Shown here in pieces: positions 46,524 through 53,442 of a stretch of DNA of 64,000 nucleotides (position 1 is its first letter; the number at the start of each line of letters is the position of its first letter). The notes beneath the pieces were generated by a model. It was not told where the DNA came from. It was given only the letters and a program-made list of their open reading frames with translations, and did not search any database. Both the position numbers and the translations under genes were made by a program. Origin of the DNA: Oscillospiraceae bacterium (GTDB lineage: Bacteria; Bacillota; Clostridia; Oscillospirales; Acutalibacteraceae); contig CACXOM010000002.1 in NCBI GenBank assembly GCA_902769255.1, positions 62,001-126,000 of the forward strand. Reading direction: 5' to 3'.

Positions 46524-46600
46524 GTTTCCGTAGCTCAGCTGGATAGAGCGACCGCCTCCTAAGCGGTAGGTCGGGTGTTCGAATCACCTCGGGAACGCCA
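46524..46600 (+). tRNA. tRNA-Arg (anticodon CCT)
   Basis: A complete cloverleaf: acceptor GTTTCCG/CGGGAAC, D-arm GCTC/GAGC, anticodon loop CTCCTAA (anticodon CCT), T-loop GTTCGAATC, discriminator G and encoded CCA. It differs strongly from the broken tRNA-Arg 80 bases upstream, which has the same anticodon. Confidence 0.95.
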
Positions 46601-46606
46601 AAAACT

Positions 46607-46648
46607 CCGCCGGAAAACCCAGTAAAATCAAGGGTTTCCGGCGTTTTT
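46607..46648 (+). terminator. Intrinsic terminator after tRNA-Arg
   Basis: CGCCGGAAAACCC pairs with GGGTTTCCGGCG around a loop and ends in TTTTTTC. Confidence 0.85.
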
Positions 46649-46690
46649 TCATTTTTGCTCAGAGACGAAAAAAATGAGAAAATCGAAGAT

Positions 46691-46860
46691 TTTCATTAGC
46701 AAATCTTCCGTCAGCTAATGGAAATTAGGACTAATGTCGTCCGCCTTTCAGGTGGACGGCTTGCTAATAAAAATTAGCAAAAAAATCGCCGTTTTGCTAA
46801 TGAAAATGTCCTCTCTGCTAATGGCAGAAAAAATCGAGAAAAATTTCTGCTAATGGAAAA
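46691..46860. repeat. Cluster of iteron-like GCTAATG repeats
   Basis: About seven copies of a short unit close to GCTAATGGAAA occur in 170 bases on both strands: near 46691 (reverse), 46713, 46762, 46774 (reverse), 46795, 46816 and 46849. A hairpin (GTCCGCC/GGTGGAC, near 46739-46757) lies among them. No gene is seen. The pattern resembles protein-binding iterons at element ends or replication origins. Confidence 0.5.
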
Positions 46861-46970
46861 GGCGGTCGTTACCCTGTTAATTCGTTCATTTAGGAATGGG
46901 TAAGCGACAATCGCACACTACCCCTATGCCCTTTCTTATTATATAATTGCGGTAACAGGAGGTGGTTGTT

Positions 46971-47150
46971 TTGAAAGAACAGAAATATCATTTATACCTT
47001 TCCAAGGACGAATACAACGAAGTAATACAATCACTTATCCGTTTGAAGAACAGCCTGATAGCACAAGGCAGATACACCGATGGTGTTGACGATGTTCTCT
47101 GCAAGGTGCTTTCAGCCAAGAAAAGAAAGCTCAAAATCAAATATATCTAA
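46971..47150 (+). CDS. Small conserved mobile-element protein
   Basis: The 59-residue basic protein (KEQKYHLYLSKDEYNEVIQ...) resembles short proteins common in Firmicutes integrative elements. CAGGAGGTGG lies at the right distance before the TTG at 46971, and a TTG or GTG further upstream is possible. A hairpin terminator follows. Its function is unknown, but it marks this stretch as element-derived. Confidence 0.65.
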   Translation: MKEQKYHLYLSKDEYNEVIQSLIRLKNSLIAQGRYTDGVDDVLCKVLSAKKRKLKIKYI

Positions 47151-47157
47151 ACACGAA

Positions 47158-47191
47158 AAGAGACCGCCTACACGATGTAAGCGGTCTTTGC
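47158..47191 (+). terminator. Intrinsic terminator after the small element gene
   Basis: AGACCGCCTA and TAAGCGGTCT form the stem, followed by TTGCT. The T-run is short. Confidence 0.6.
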
Positions 47192-47272
47192 TAATTTTAG
47201 AGTAAATCCGACAAACTGGAATTTGAGTCTCTGTAAAGCTGGAATTAACCCATACAATTATTTTAATTTAGA

Positions 47273-47347
47273 GGTTCTTACGCAATTATCCGTATTTTGT
47301 AATTTTTCATTTTATTAAAGCGAAAAACGTAAAATTGCGGAAGAACC
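47273..47347. repeat. 75-bp imperfect palindrome, possible IS ends
   Basis: GGTTCTTACGCAATT and AATTGCGGAAGAACC are inverted repeats enclosing an AT-rich core. The ends resemble terminal repeats of ISL3-type insertion sequences, but no transposase is present. It lies just behind the ABC-F stop codon and could also act as its terminator. Confidence 0.4.
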
Positions 47348-47350
47348 AAT

Positions 47351-48811
47351 TTAGATATTCACAATTTTACTTGCCACAGTATCTCGAAAAACACTGTCAT
47401 GTTCTACCAGGAGCATGGTCGGGGCAAACTCCGTTATGAGTTGTTCAATCTGCATACGTGAGTACACATCAATAAAGTTGAGCGGTTCATCCCATACATA
47501 CAAGTGTGCCTTTTCACAAAGGCTTTTCGCAATTAGGACTTTCTTCTTTTGCCCGCCAGAAAAGTCTTTAATATCCTTTTCAAACTGTACACGCTCAAAG
47601 TCCATTTTCCTAAGAATTGCCTTGAACAAACTTTCATCAAGGTTGTTTTCTTCTGCAAACTCGGAAAGGGTTCCACATAAATACGATGTATCCTGTGGCA
47701 CATAAGAAATTACAAGCCCAGAGCCAAGTGTTACTGTACCCGTATAATCTATGGACTGCCCGACTACCAACTTTAACAGGCTACTTTTGCCACTGCCGTT
47801 CTTTCCATCAAGCACAATGCGTTCTCCCTGTCTTATTTCAAACGAAACGGGTTCACAAACTGAAATGCCATCATAATAAACTACTACATTCGATAATGAT
47901 GCAAGCAAATCTGTATGGTAATTAAGCGGTTGTATCTTGAGTGCTTCTGCGGTTTCCACATTTTTCAGCAATGCTGATTTTTGTTCGATTGTCTGTTGTT
48001 GTCTCGCTTCTATAGATTTTGAACGCTTCATCATTTTGGCGGCTTTATGACCGACATAACCTTTATCTGCTGCCCCAATTTTGGAAGCTTCTACACGTTC
48101 AGACCATACTGCAGAGCGTTTTGCCGACTGCTGTAATCGTCTGATGTCCTTTTGCAAACGTTCGTTCTGAGCCAGTTCAAATTCTTGCTGTTGCTCAAAA
48201 TTTGACATCCATGATGAAAAGTTTCCTCTTTGCACTTCGATATTCGCTCGGTTAATCGATAGAATATGGTCAACACAATCGTCAAGAAAGCGACGATCGT
48301 GAGAAACTAAGATGAATCCCTTTTTCTTTTTCAGATATGTCGCCACACTTTTTCTCGCTTTGGCATCCAAATGGTTGGTAGGTTCATCAATCAGTAGGAA
48401 ATGCCCTTCATTAAGAAAAAGAGCGGCAAGCAAAACCTTTGTCTGCTCTCCGTTGGAAAGTGTTTCAAAAGGTCGCCAAAGCACATCGACATCAACATCA
48501 AGATAAGAAAGTTCTCGCATAAGTTCCCATTCTTCCGCAAGTGGGCAAACCTCCTGCAATATATCCTCTGTAATACGATTCTTATCTGAAACGGGATAAG
48601 GAAAATAATCAAACTGTACGGATGATAGGATTTTTCCGCTATACTCATATTTCCCAAGCAGAAGATTCAGAAAGGTTGTTTTACCTCGTCCGTTTCTGCC
48701 CACAAAACCAAGCTTCCAATCGGTATCAACCTGGAAACTGACATTTTCAAAAACATTATCATAACTTGTCGGATATGAAAACGTAAGGTTTTCAATTTTA
48801 ATCATTGACAT
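47351..48811 (-). CDS. ABC-F ribosomal protection protein, Lsa/CplR-like
   Basis: The 486-residue protein has two ABC domains without membrane segments: GRNGRGKTT with LSNGEQTK and LIDEPTNHLD, a central linker (about 185-280), then GKNGSGKSS with FSGGQKKK and VWDEPLNFIDVYS. The last motif is typical of the Lsa/CplR group, which displaces lincosamides, pleuromutilins and streptogramin A from the ribosome. AGGAGG precedes ATG 48811 (two ATGs are close together). The leader carries attenuation signals (next entries). Its G+C is visibly higher than the core chromosome, and it lies in an inserted patch. Confidence 0.85.
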   Translation of the reverse strand: MSMIKIENLTFSYPTSYDNVFENVSFQVDTDWKLGFVGRNGRGKTTFLNLLLGKYEYSGKILSSVQFDYFPYPVSDKNRITEDILQEVCPLAEEWELMRELSYLDVDVDVLWRPFETLSNGEQTKVLLAALFLNEGHFLLIDEPTNHLDAKARKSVATYLKKKKGFILVSHDRRFLDDCVDHILSINRANIEVQRGNFSSWMSNFEQQQEFELAQNERLQKDIRRLQQSAKRSAVWSERVEASKIGAADKGYVGHKAAKMMKRSKSIEARQQQTIEQKSALLKNVETAEALKIQPLNYHTDLLASLSNVVVYYDGISVCEPVSFEIRQGERIVLDGKNGSGKSSLLKLVVGQSIDYTGTVTLGSGLVISYVPQDTSYLCGTLSEFAEENNLDESLFKAILRKMDFERVQFEKDIKDFSGGQKKKVLIAKSLCEKAHLYVWDEPLNFIDVYSRMQIEQLITEFAPTMLLVEHDSVFRDTVASKIVNI

Positions 48812-48864
48812 AAATATTATCCTCCTTTGCGTGTCATACGATACAAAGTCAGTTCGGTGAATGT

Positions 48865-48945
48865 TTACTCCGTATAGATTTCACCAAAAGGAACCGACAC
48901 TATACGGAGTGAATCATGTGTAACTATCTGTTCTGCACTATTCAT
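48865..48945 (-). CDS. Second leader peptide of the ABC-F gene (26 residues)
   Basis: GGAGG at the correct spacing precedes ATG 48945. The frame encodes MNSAEQIVTHDSLRIVSVPF and ends EIYTE before TAA at 48867-48865. The 3' half contains one arm of an 11-bp inverted repeat (48867-48877 with 48900-48910). A second pairing GGTGAA/TTCACC is an alternative. The arrangement suggests ribosome stalling on antibiotic exposes the ABC-F ribosome site. Confidence 0.6.
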   Translation of the reverse strand: MNSAEQIVTHDSLRIVSVPFGEIYTE

Positions 48946-48968
48946 AAAGCACCTCCAAAACAAAATAA

Positions 48969-48998
48969 GAGCCGCAAGAAAGTTAATCCTTGCAGCTC
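48969..48998 (-). terminator. Attenuator hairpin of the ABC-F leader
   Basis: In the minus-strand RNA GAGCUGCAAG pairs with CUUGCGGCUC (a ten-base stem with one U-G pair) and UUAUUUUGUUUU follows. The loop and 3' arm can instead pair with an upstream segment (49061-49077). Confidence 0.7.
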
Positions 48999-49060
48999 GT
49001 CATAGCATAATAACACCACTAAGCAAAAGTGGCAACAGCACTATATTGAGTAAGATAGAC

Positions 49061-49078
49061 ATATAACTTTCTTGCAAT
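49061..49078 (-). promoter_or_regulatory. Central pairing segment of the ABC-F attenuator
   Basis: TTGCAAGAAAGTT on the minus strand is complementary to the first leader ORF (AACTTTTCTTGCAA, about 49142-49129) and to the terminator region (AACTTTCTTGC). It can therefore choose between the two. Confidence 0.55.
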
Positions 49079-49122
49079 AGACACAATAATGCCAAAGTAT
49101 AGCACTACCGCATATTTTGATT

Positions 49123-49146
49123 TTATTTGCAAGAAAAGTTAATCAT
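49123..49146 (-). CDS. First leader peptide of the ABC-F gene (7 residues)
   Basis: A strong ribosome site (AAAGAGGTGG) precedes ATG 49146. The frame MINFSCK ends at TAA. Its codons contain the first arm of the attenuator. Short leader peptides with this layout are known in antibiotic-inducible resistance genes. A stalled ribosome would free the central segment to disrupt the terminator. Confidence 0.6.
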   Translation of the reverse strand: MINFSCK

Positions 49147-49227
49147 CTTTCCACCTCTTTCTAAATTTATAACTTTACTCATTCCTTACTGACCGTAAAA
49201 TTCAAATTTTTCTTTTGATTAACTCTT

Positions 49228-49256
49228 ATTATACACCAAAAATATGAATATTTCTA
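49228..49256 (-). promoter_or_regulatory. Candidate promoter of the ABC-F leader
   Basis: TATAAT (49233-49228) is perfect. The -35 at the standard spacing (TAGAAA) is weak. Confidence 0.5.
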
Positions 49257-49259
49257 CCC

Positions 49260-49306
49260 GCCGTCTATTGACCTCAATTACGAGGGAAATAGGCGGCTTT
49301 TTTGTT
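49260..49306 (+). terminator. Intrinsic terminator on the plus strand, apparently orphan
   Basis: GCCGTCTATT and AATAGGCGGC (one U-G pair in RNA) are followed by TTTTTT. No plus-strand gene lies directly upstream, so it is probably a relic of an element gene. Confidence 0.6.
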
Positions 49307-49489
49307 TCTAAAAAATATTTTCAAGAAATTTTTGAAAAATGGGTGATTTTGGGTGTGCATTTTGACCCCCTTTGTCCAAATGAGTGAAGGGGTTAATTCC
49401 GAACCACAAAAAGGTCAGCCCTTTCACTTGTATTTTGACAACTGAATAAATCATTCACTAAGACTTTAATTCTGATGATTTTAGCCACC
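49307..49489. other. Non-coding stretch of the inserted patch
   Basis: I see no gene, RNA or long repeat here. The stretch includes TTTGACCCCCTTTG and GAAGGGG fragments and ends at the junction with the truncated response-regulator gene. Confidence 0.35.
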
Positions 49490-49621
49490 TTATCGGGTAC
49501 GCCGTGACTTCTGCATTGCAGATTCAAATTGACCTACTATATTTATATCGGAGATGCCTTCGCTTAATCTTGTAAACTTTTTAAGCATTAAAGTCTCGTC
49601 ATCAACTATAATTGCTCTCAT
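49490..49621 (-). pseudogene. Truncated response regulator (first 35 residues)
   Basis: ATG 49621 overlaps the kinase stop (ATGA). The frame MRAIIVDDETLMLKKFTRLS and onwards to QFESA is the start of a CheY-like receiver of the LytR/YesN class, with the acidic DD pair, then diverges after about residue 35 and stops at TAA (49492-49490). The phosphoacceptor aspartate and output domain are missing. The break near 49516 is the edge of the inserted patch. Confidence 0.8.
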
Positions 49622-51114
49622 CCTAATTTCTCCTTTGGAATTGTTATTGTTACAGTTGTTCCAATGTCTTTTTTGCTGTCAATATTAACAGAGGCGTTCA
49701 TCATTTTATCAAGTCTAAAAGTAATGTTTTTTAAGCCTGTTGAATCTCTTTGTCCTAAAAAAACTTCTGTTTCAAACTGCTTAACATCAAAACCTAAGCC
49801 GTTGTCTTTGATTAAATTATTCCAAGAATTTGCGCTTTCTGATGTGCTTATTAAAACAGTTCCGCCTTTTTCGCCTTTTTGATATATTCCGTGACGAATT
49901 GCATTTTCAACTATCGGCTGAACGCTAAGCGGTAAAATAGAAAAATCATTCGCTTTAATGTCGTAAACTACTTTTAACTTATCGCCAAAACGCATTTTTT
50001 CTATGTTGATATACGCTTTTATGTTTTCTAATTCCTGATTGAAGGGAATAGGTGCATCATTTGACATTGCACGAATACAACTGCGAAGGTGAGTTGTAAA
50101 ATCACCGATTAATTCAGAAGCGTAAATCGGGTCATCTAAAATAATTTCTTGAATTGAGCCTAAAGAATTATACAAAAAATGAGGTTGCATTTGGCTGGTA
50201 AAATTGCGAAGCCTGCTCATTTGTAATTCTTGCTCTAAATCTTGAATTTCTTTTTCTTTTCGCTGTTGTTCCGTAAGGTCATACAAAACACAAAAAGAAA
50301 GAATATCTTTTGATGCATTGTCTTGATATAAATAAAATACTTCTTTGCAAGGTCTTATTTGTTGCGAGTTATTCCTTTTCATTGAAAATGAAACAGAGGC
50401 TCGCTTTTCGCCGTTTTTAAAGCAATTTATTAAATACTTTCTGTCGCTTATTTCTATATATTTGTTTTTGTTATTGGTAATATAATTGTCAATTCGCCAT
50501 TTTTCAAACTCGCTGTAAGAAAGTGAATTTGGCTTTTTTAGTTTTTTAGAAATTTCTTTGGGAAATTCAAAATGTGATATTTCAATTATACTGTTTTTTG
50601 ATAAATTCGCTTCCAAATAACCTTCGGAGCTTGCTAAAATCGCTTCAAGATGAGTTATTTCTTTGCTGTGCATTGACGAAAGCTTTTCGGCTTGCGCTTT
50701 ATCTTGTCTGAACGCTTTATCAACATTTCTAATTCCAATAAGATAGTGGGGGTGTCCGTTTGCTTTGTCAATTGTTGCTCTGAATTTATGATACAAAGGT
50801 TTGCAGTCAATTACCAATCTATAAACAAATGAATAAAATTTTTCTTTTTTCAATCCGTTAATCAAAGCTTTTTTTGATATCATTTTGCGAACATATTCTT
50901 GGTCATCAATATATATTGTTCTCAAAATGTTATTTTCAATATCATCAAAAAAATTTGTACCCTGATTTTCAAGTCGCAACAAACTGTAGGAATCGCTTTG
51001 ATAAAAACACCTGTATGAAAAGGTTTCAGCGTCAACCGCATAAACACATTCATAATTTTCAAATAAAGCTTTTGCAATTGTATCGAGATATAGTTTTTTG
51101 TACCTTTTGTTCAT
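49618..51114 (-). CDS. LytS-type sensor histidine kinase, soluble, partner broken
   Basis: The 498-residue protein has no membrane segments. PAS-like sensor regions occupy about residues 15-280, a coiled segment follows, then the phosphoacceptor region SQMQPHFLYNSLGSIQEI (about residue 312) and the ATPase with LPLSVQPIVENAIRHGI, DNGLGFD and STGLKNITFRL. It is of the His_kinase/LytS class that partners LytR-like regulators. AAGAGG precedes the ATG. The partner gene downstream is truncated, so the kinase is probably orphaned. Confidence 0.85.
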   Translation of the reverse strand: MNKRYKKLYLDTIAKALFENYECVYAVDAETFSYRCFYQSDSYSLLRLENQGTNFFDDIENNILRTIYIDDQEYVRKMISKKALINGLKKEKFYSFVYRLVIDCKPLYHKFRATIDKANGHPHYLIGIRNVDKAFRQDKAQAEKLSSMHSKEITHLEAILASSEGYLEANLSKNSIIEISHFEFPKEISKKLKKPNSLSYSEFEKWRIDNYITNNKNKYIEISDRKYLINCFKNGEKRASVSFSMKRNNSQQIRPCKEVFYLYQDNASKDILSFCVLYDLTEQQRKEKEIQDLEQELQMSRLRNFTSQMQPHFLYNSLGSIQEIILDDPIYASELIGDFTTHLRSCIRAMSNDAPIPFNQELENIKAYINIEKMRFGDKLKVVYDIKANDFSILPLSVQPIVENAIRHGIYQKGEKGGTVLISTSESANSWNNLIKDNGLGFDVKQFETEVFLGQRDSTGLKNITFRLDKMMNASVNIDSKKDIGTTVTITIPKEKLG

Positions 51115-51269
51115 ATTTTTGCCTCTTCTTTCATTAAATAAACCATTTACTAATCAAATAATAACAGTATAACCCTAACATATAACTAACATAATAATTA
51201 TAACAAAATTTTTAATTTATATCAATTAAAAAAACAATAAAAACTTTTAAATAAAAATTAAACAGATGC

Positions 51270-51298
51270 TTGACAAATTTAGTTTGTTGTGGTAAAAT
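51270..51298 (+). promoter_or_regulatory. Promoter of the infC operon
   Basis: TTGACA (51270-51275), 17 bases, TAAAAT (51293-51298). Confidence 0.8.
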
Positions 51299-51304
51299 AC
51301 ATTT

Positions 51305-51417
51305 ACAACAAAGAAGAGCCGTCCGGTTCTCGCCTTGTGGCTTTATCTTAACAAGGCCAATTTTTTACAGTATTTTACTGTGATTTTGTCGGACGGATAT
51401 TATTCCGTCTTTTTTTG
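51305..51417 (+). promoter_or_regulatory. L20-type leader of infC-rpmI-rplT
   Basis: CCGTCCG (51319-51325) can pair with CGGACGG (51390-51396), which competes with the terminator stem GACGGA/TCCGTC (51392-51397 with 51404-51409) followed by seven T. Ribosomal protein L20 is known to bind such leaders and promote termination. Conserved position before infC supports the call. Confidence 0.75.
51392..51417 (+). terminator. Leader terminator of the infC operon
   Basis: GACGGA, loop, TCCGTC and TTTTTTT form an intrinsic terminator within the leader. Confidence 0.8.
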
Positions 51418-51444
51418 TTGCAAAATTTATCGGAGGTGTTTGCC

Positions 51445-51960
51445 ATCAGTAAACAAGAACATTCCATCAACGAAGAAATCAGAGACGAAAAAGTTAGACT
51501 TATCGGTGCTGACGGGGCTCAACTTGGTATTGTTTCATCACAAGAAGCGTTGAAACAAGCTGAAAAAGCCAACCTTGACCTTGTAAAAATTGCGCCGCAA
51601 GCCGTTCCGCCTGTTTGTAAAATTATGGACTACGGTAAGTACAAATTTGACCAAGCAAAAAGGGAAAAAGAGGCAAGGAAGAGTCAAAAAATCGTTGAAA
51701 CAAAAGAAATTCGACTCGGTCTTAACATTGATGTTCACGATTTCAACACAAAGTTAAAACATGCGCAACGCTTTATCAAAAATGGTGATAAGGTGAAGGT
51801 ATCTATTCGCTTTAAAGGCAGAGCAATCGGTCATACCGAACTCGGTCTTGACACTATGAACAGATTTGCTGACGCTTGTACTGAATTTGCGGTTATTGAA
51901 AAACCTGCGAAGATGGAAGGCAGAAATATGCTGATGTTTTTAGCACCCAAAAAGAATTAA
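51445..51960 (+). CDS. infC: Translation initiation factor IF-3
   Basis: This 171-residue protein prevents 50S joining and helps initiator selection. HSINEEIRDEKVRLIGADG and the C-terminal DKVKVSIRFKGRAIGHTELG are classic. The start is probably ATC 51445, because GGAGGTG (51432-51438) lies 7 bases before it and a TTG upstream (51415) would add odd residues. Non-AUG starts such as ATT or ATC are known for infC and allow IF-3 to limit its own synthesis. Confidence 0.9.
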   Translation: MSKQEHSINEEIRDEKVRLIGADGAQLGIVSSQEALKQAEKANLDLVKIAPQAVPPVCKIMDYGKYKFDQAKREKEARKSQKIVETKEIRLGLNIDVHDFNTKLKHAQRFIKNGDKVKVSIRFKGRAIGHTELGLDTMNRFADACTEFAVIEKPAKMEGRNMLMFLAPKKN

Positions 51961-51984
51961 TATTATTTGAGGAGGATACAAGTT

Positions 51985-52182
51985 ATGCCTAAAATTAAGA
52001 CACATTCCGGTGCAAAAAAGAGATTTAATCTCACTAAAAACGGAAAAGTAAAGAGAGCTCACGCTTTCAAATCACACATTCTTAACAAAAAAACAACAAA
52101 GAGAAAAAGAAATCTTAGAAAAACAACTATTGCTGATAAAACTAATACAGCAGCAATTAAAAAACTTATTCCGTATAAATAA
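51985..52182 (+). CDS. rpmI: Ribosomal protein bL35
   Basis: The 65-residue basic protein starts [14 protein letters not shown] with [15 protein letters not shown], the bL35 pattern. Start ATG 51985 follows GAGGAGG at good distance. It lies 25 bases after infC and 42 bases before rplT. Confidence 0.95.
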   Translation: MPKIKTHSGAKKRFNLTKNGKVKRAHAFKSHILNKKTTKRKRNLRKTTIADKTNTAAIKKLIPYK

Positions 52183-52223
52183 GATTAATTCTCTATAAAA
52201 ATCATTGAAAGGAAAGATTAATA

Positions 52224-52580
52224 ATGGCAAGAGTTAAAGGCGCGATGATGACTCGCAAAAGAAGAAATAAAACTTTAAAATTAGCCAAAGGTTATTTTGG
52301 TTCTAAACATAAACTTTTTAAAACAGCAAAAGAGGCTGTTATGAAATCAGGTCAATATGCTTATATCGGCCGTAAACAAAGAAAAAGAGATTTCAGAAGA
52401 ATTTGGATTACTCGTATTTCTGCCGCTTGCAAAATTAACGGTATGAATTATTCAACATTTATCAACGGTCTTAAAAAAGCAGGCGTTGGTATGAATAGAA
52501 AAATGCTCGCTGAAATTGCAGTTTCTGATGCAGAGGGTTTTGCTAAACTTTGCGAAACCGCTAAAGAGGCTTTACAATAA
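52224..52580 (+). CDS. rplT: Ribosomal protein bL20
   Basis: The 118-residue protein ([14 protein letters not shown]..., [15 protein letters not shown]) is bL20, which assembles early in the 50S subunit and autoregulates the operon through the leader. GAAAGG precedes the ATG and an intrinsic terminator follows. Confidence 0.95.
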   Translation: MARVKGAMMTRKRRNKTLKLAKGYFGSKHKLFKTAKEAVMKSGQYAYIGRKQRKRDFRRIWITRISAACKINGMNYSTFINGLKKAGVGMNRKMLAEIAVSDAEGFAKLCETAKEALQ

Positions 52581-52590
52581 ATATTTAAGT

Positions 52591-52627
52591 ACCCGAAGTG
52601 ATTTTAACTTCGGGTGCATTTTGTTTA
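52591..52627 (+). terminator. Intrinsic terminator of the infC-rpmI-rplT operon
   Basis: ACCCGAAGT and ACTTCGGGT form the stem and T-rich sequence follows. Confidence 0.85.
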
Positions 52628-52662
52628 ATTTTTAAAATTTTTTGTGAAATCGGTGCATAAAA

Positions 52663-53442
52663 GTGAATTTGATTTCAAGCAAAAGCAACCCTAAAATTAA
52701 AGAAACCTCAAAGCTGTTTAACTCTTCAAAAGAAAGGAGTAAAAACGGCTTATTTGTGATTGAAGGGTTGCGCCTTTGCGCTGATGGCATGCGTTCAGGT
52801 GTTAAAATCAAAACCGCTTTTTTAACCGAAAACTGCTATAATAAGTTTGAAGATGCAAGAAAAACTGCTGAATATGCTGAAGAATTTTTCATTGTAACAG
52901 ATGATGTTATAAAGCATATTTCCGACACAGTATCACCGCAGGGAATTGTTTGTGTTTGCGAAAAGTTTTGTAATGAATTTGCTGATAAAAACAGTTTAAA
53001 GGCGGTAGTTTTGTGTAGCGTTGCAGACCCTTCAAATTTAGGCACAATTTCAAGAACTGCCGAAGCGTTTGCGGTTGATTTTCTTATTGTAAGTGGCGGG
53101 TGTGATATTTATAATCCTAAAGCCTTGCGTGCTTCTATGGGTGCATTGTTTAGGCTTCCTGTTTTAGAAATTAAACAAGATGATTTATTTGAATTTTTTG
53201 AAAAGCACAAAATAAAATCTTATGCAACTGTTGTGAAAAATGCTGATTATAATCTAAACCAAATTTCATTTGACAAAAAATCGGCTTTGATTATAGGTAA
53301 CGAAGCAAACGGTATTCCTTTGGATGTTATTGATAAAAGCGATTATAAAATAACTATTCCTATGAACGGTAAAGCGGAGTCACTTAATGCCGCTTCCGCC
53401 GCATCAATATCAATTTATGAAATGGTGCGTGAGAGTTTATGA
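52663..53442 (+). CDS. SpoU-family (TrmH/RlmB-like) RNA 2'-O-methyltransferase
   Basis: The 259-residue protein has an L30e-like N-terminal domain (about 1-100) and a SPOUT catalytic domain with DPSNLGTISRTAEAF (motif 1), IIGNEANGIP (motif 2) and IPMNGKAESLNAASAASI (motif 3). It modifies rRNA or tRNA; the exact site cannot be assigned. The stop overlaps the dprA start by 4 bases. GTG start. Confidence 0.85.
   Translation: MNLISSKSNPKIKETSKLFNSSKERSKNGLFVIEGLRLCADGMRSGVKIKTAFLTENCYNKFEDARKTAEYAEEFFIVTDDVIKHISDTVSPQGIVCVCEKFCNEFADKNSLKAVVLCSVADPSNLGTISRTAEAFAVDFLIVSGGCDIYNPKALRASMGALFRLPVLEIKQDDLFEFFEKHKIKSYATVVKNADYNLNQISFDKKSALIIGNEANGIPLDVIDKSDYKITIPMNGKAESLNAASAASISIYEMVRESL

Larger units (their letters stand above)
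46450..46871. repeat. Region bounded by a 15-bp inverted repeat
   Basis: TAACGACCGCCTTTT (46450-46464) and its exact reverse complement (46857-46871) bound 392 bases holding the intact tRNA-Arg and a cluster of short repeats. It may be a small element end structure. Confidence 0.5.
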
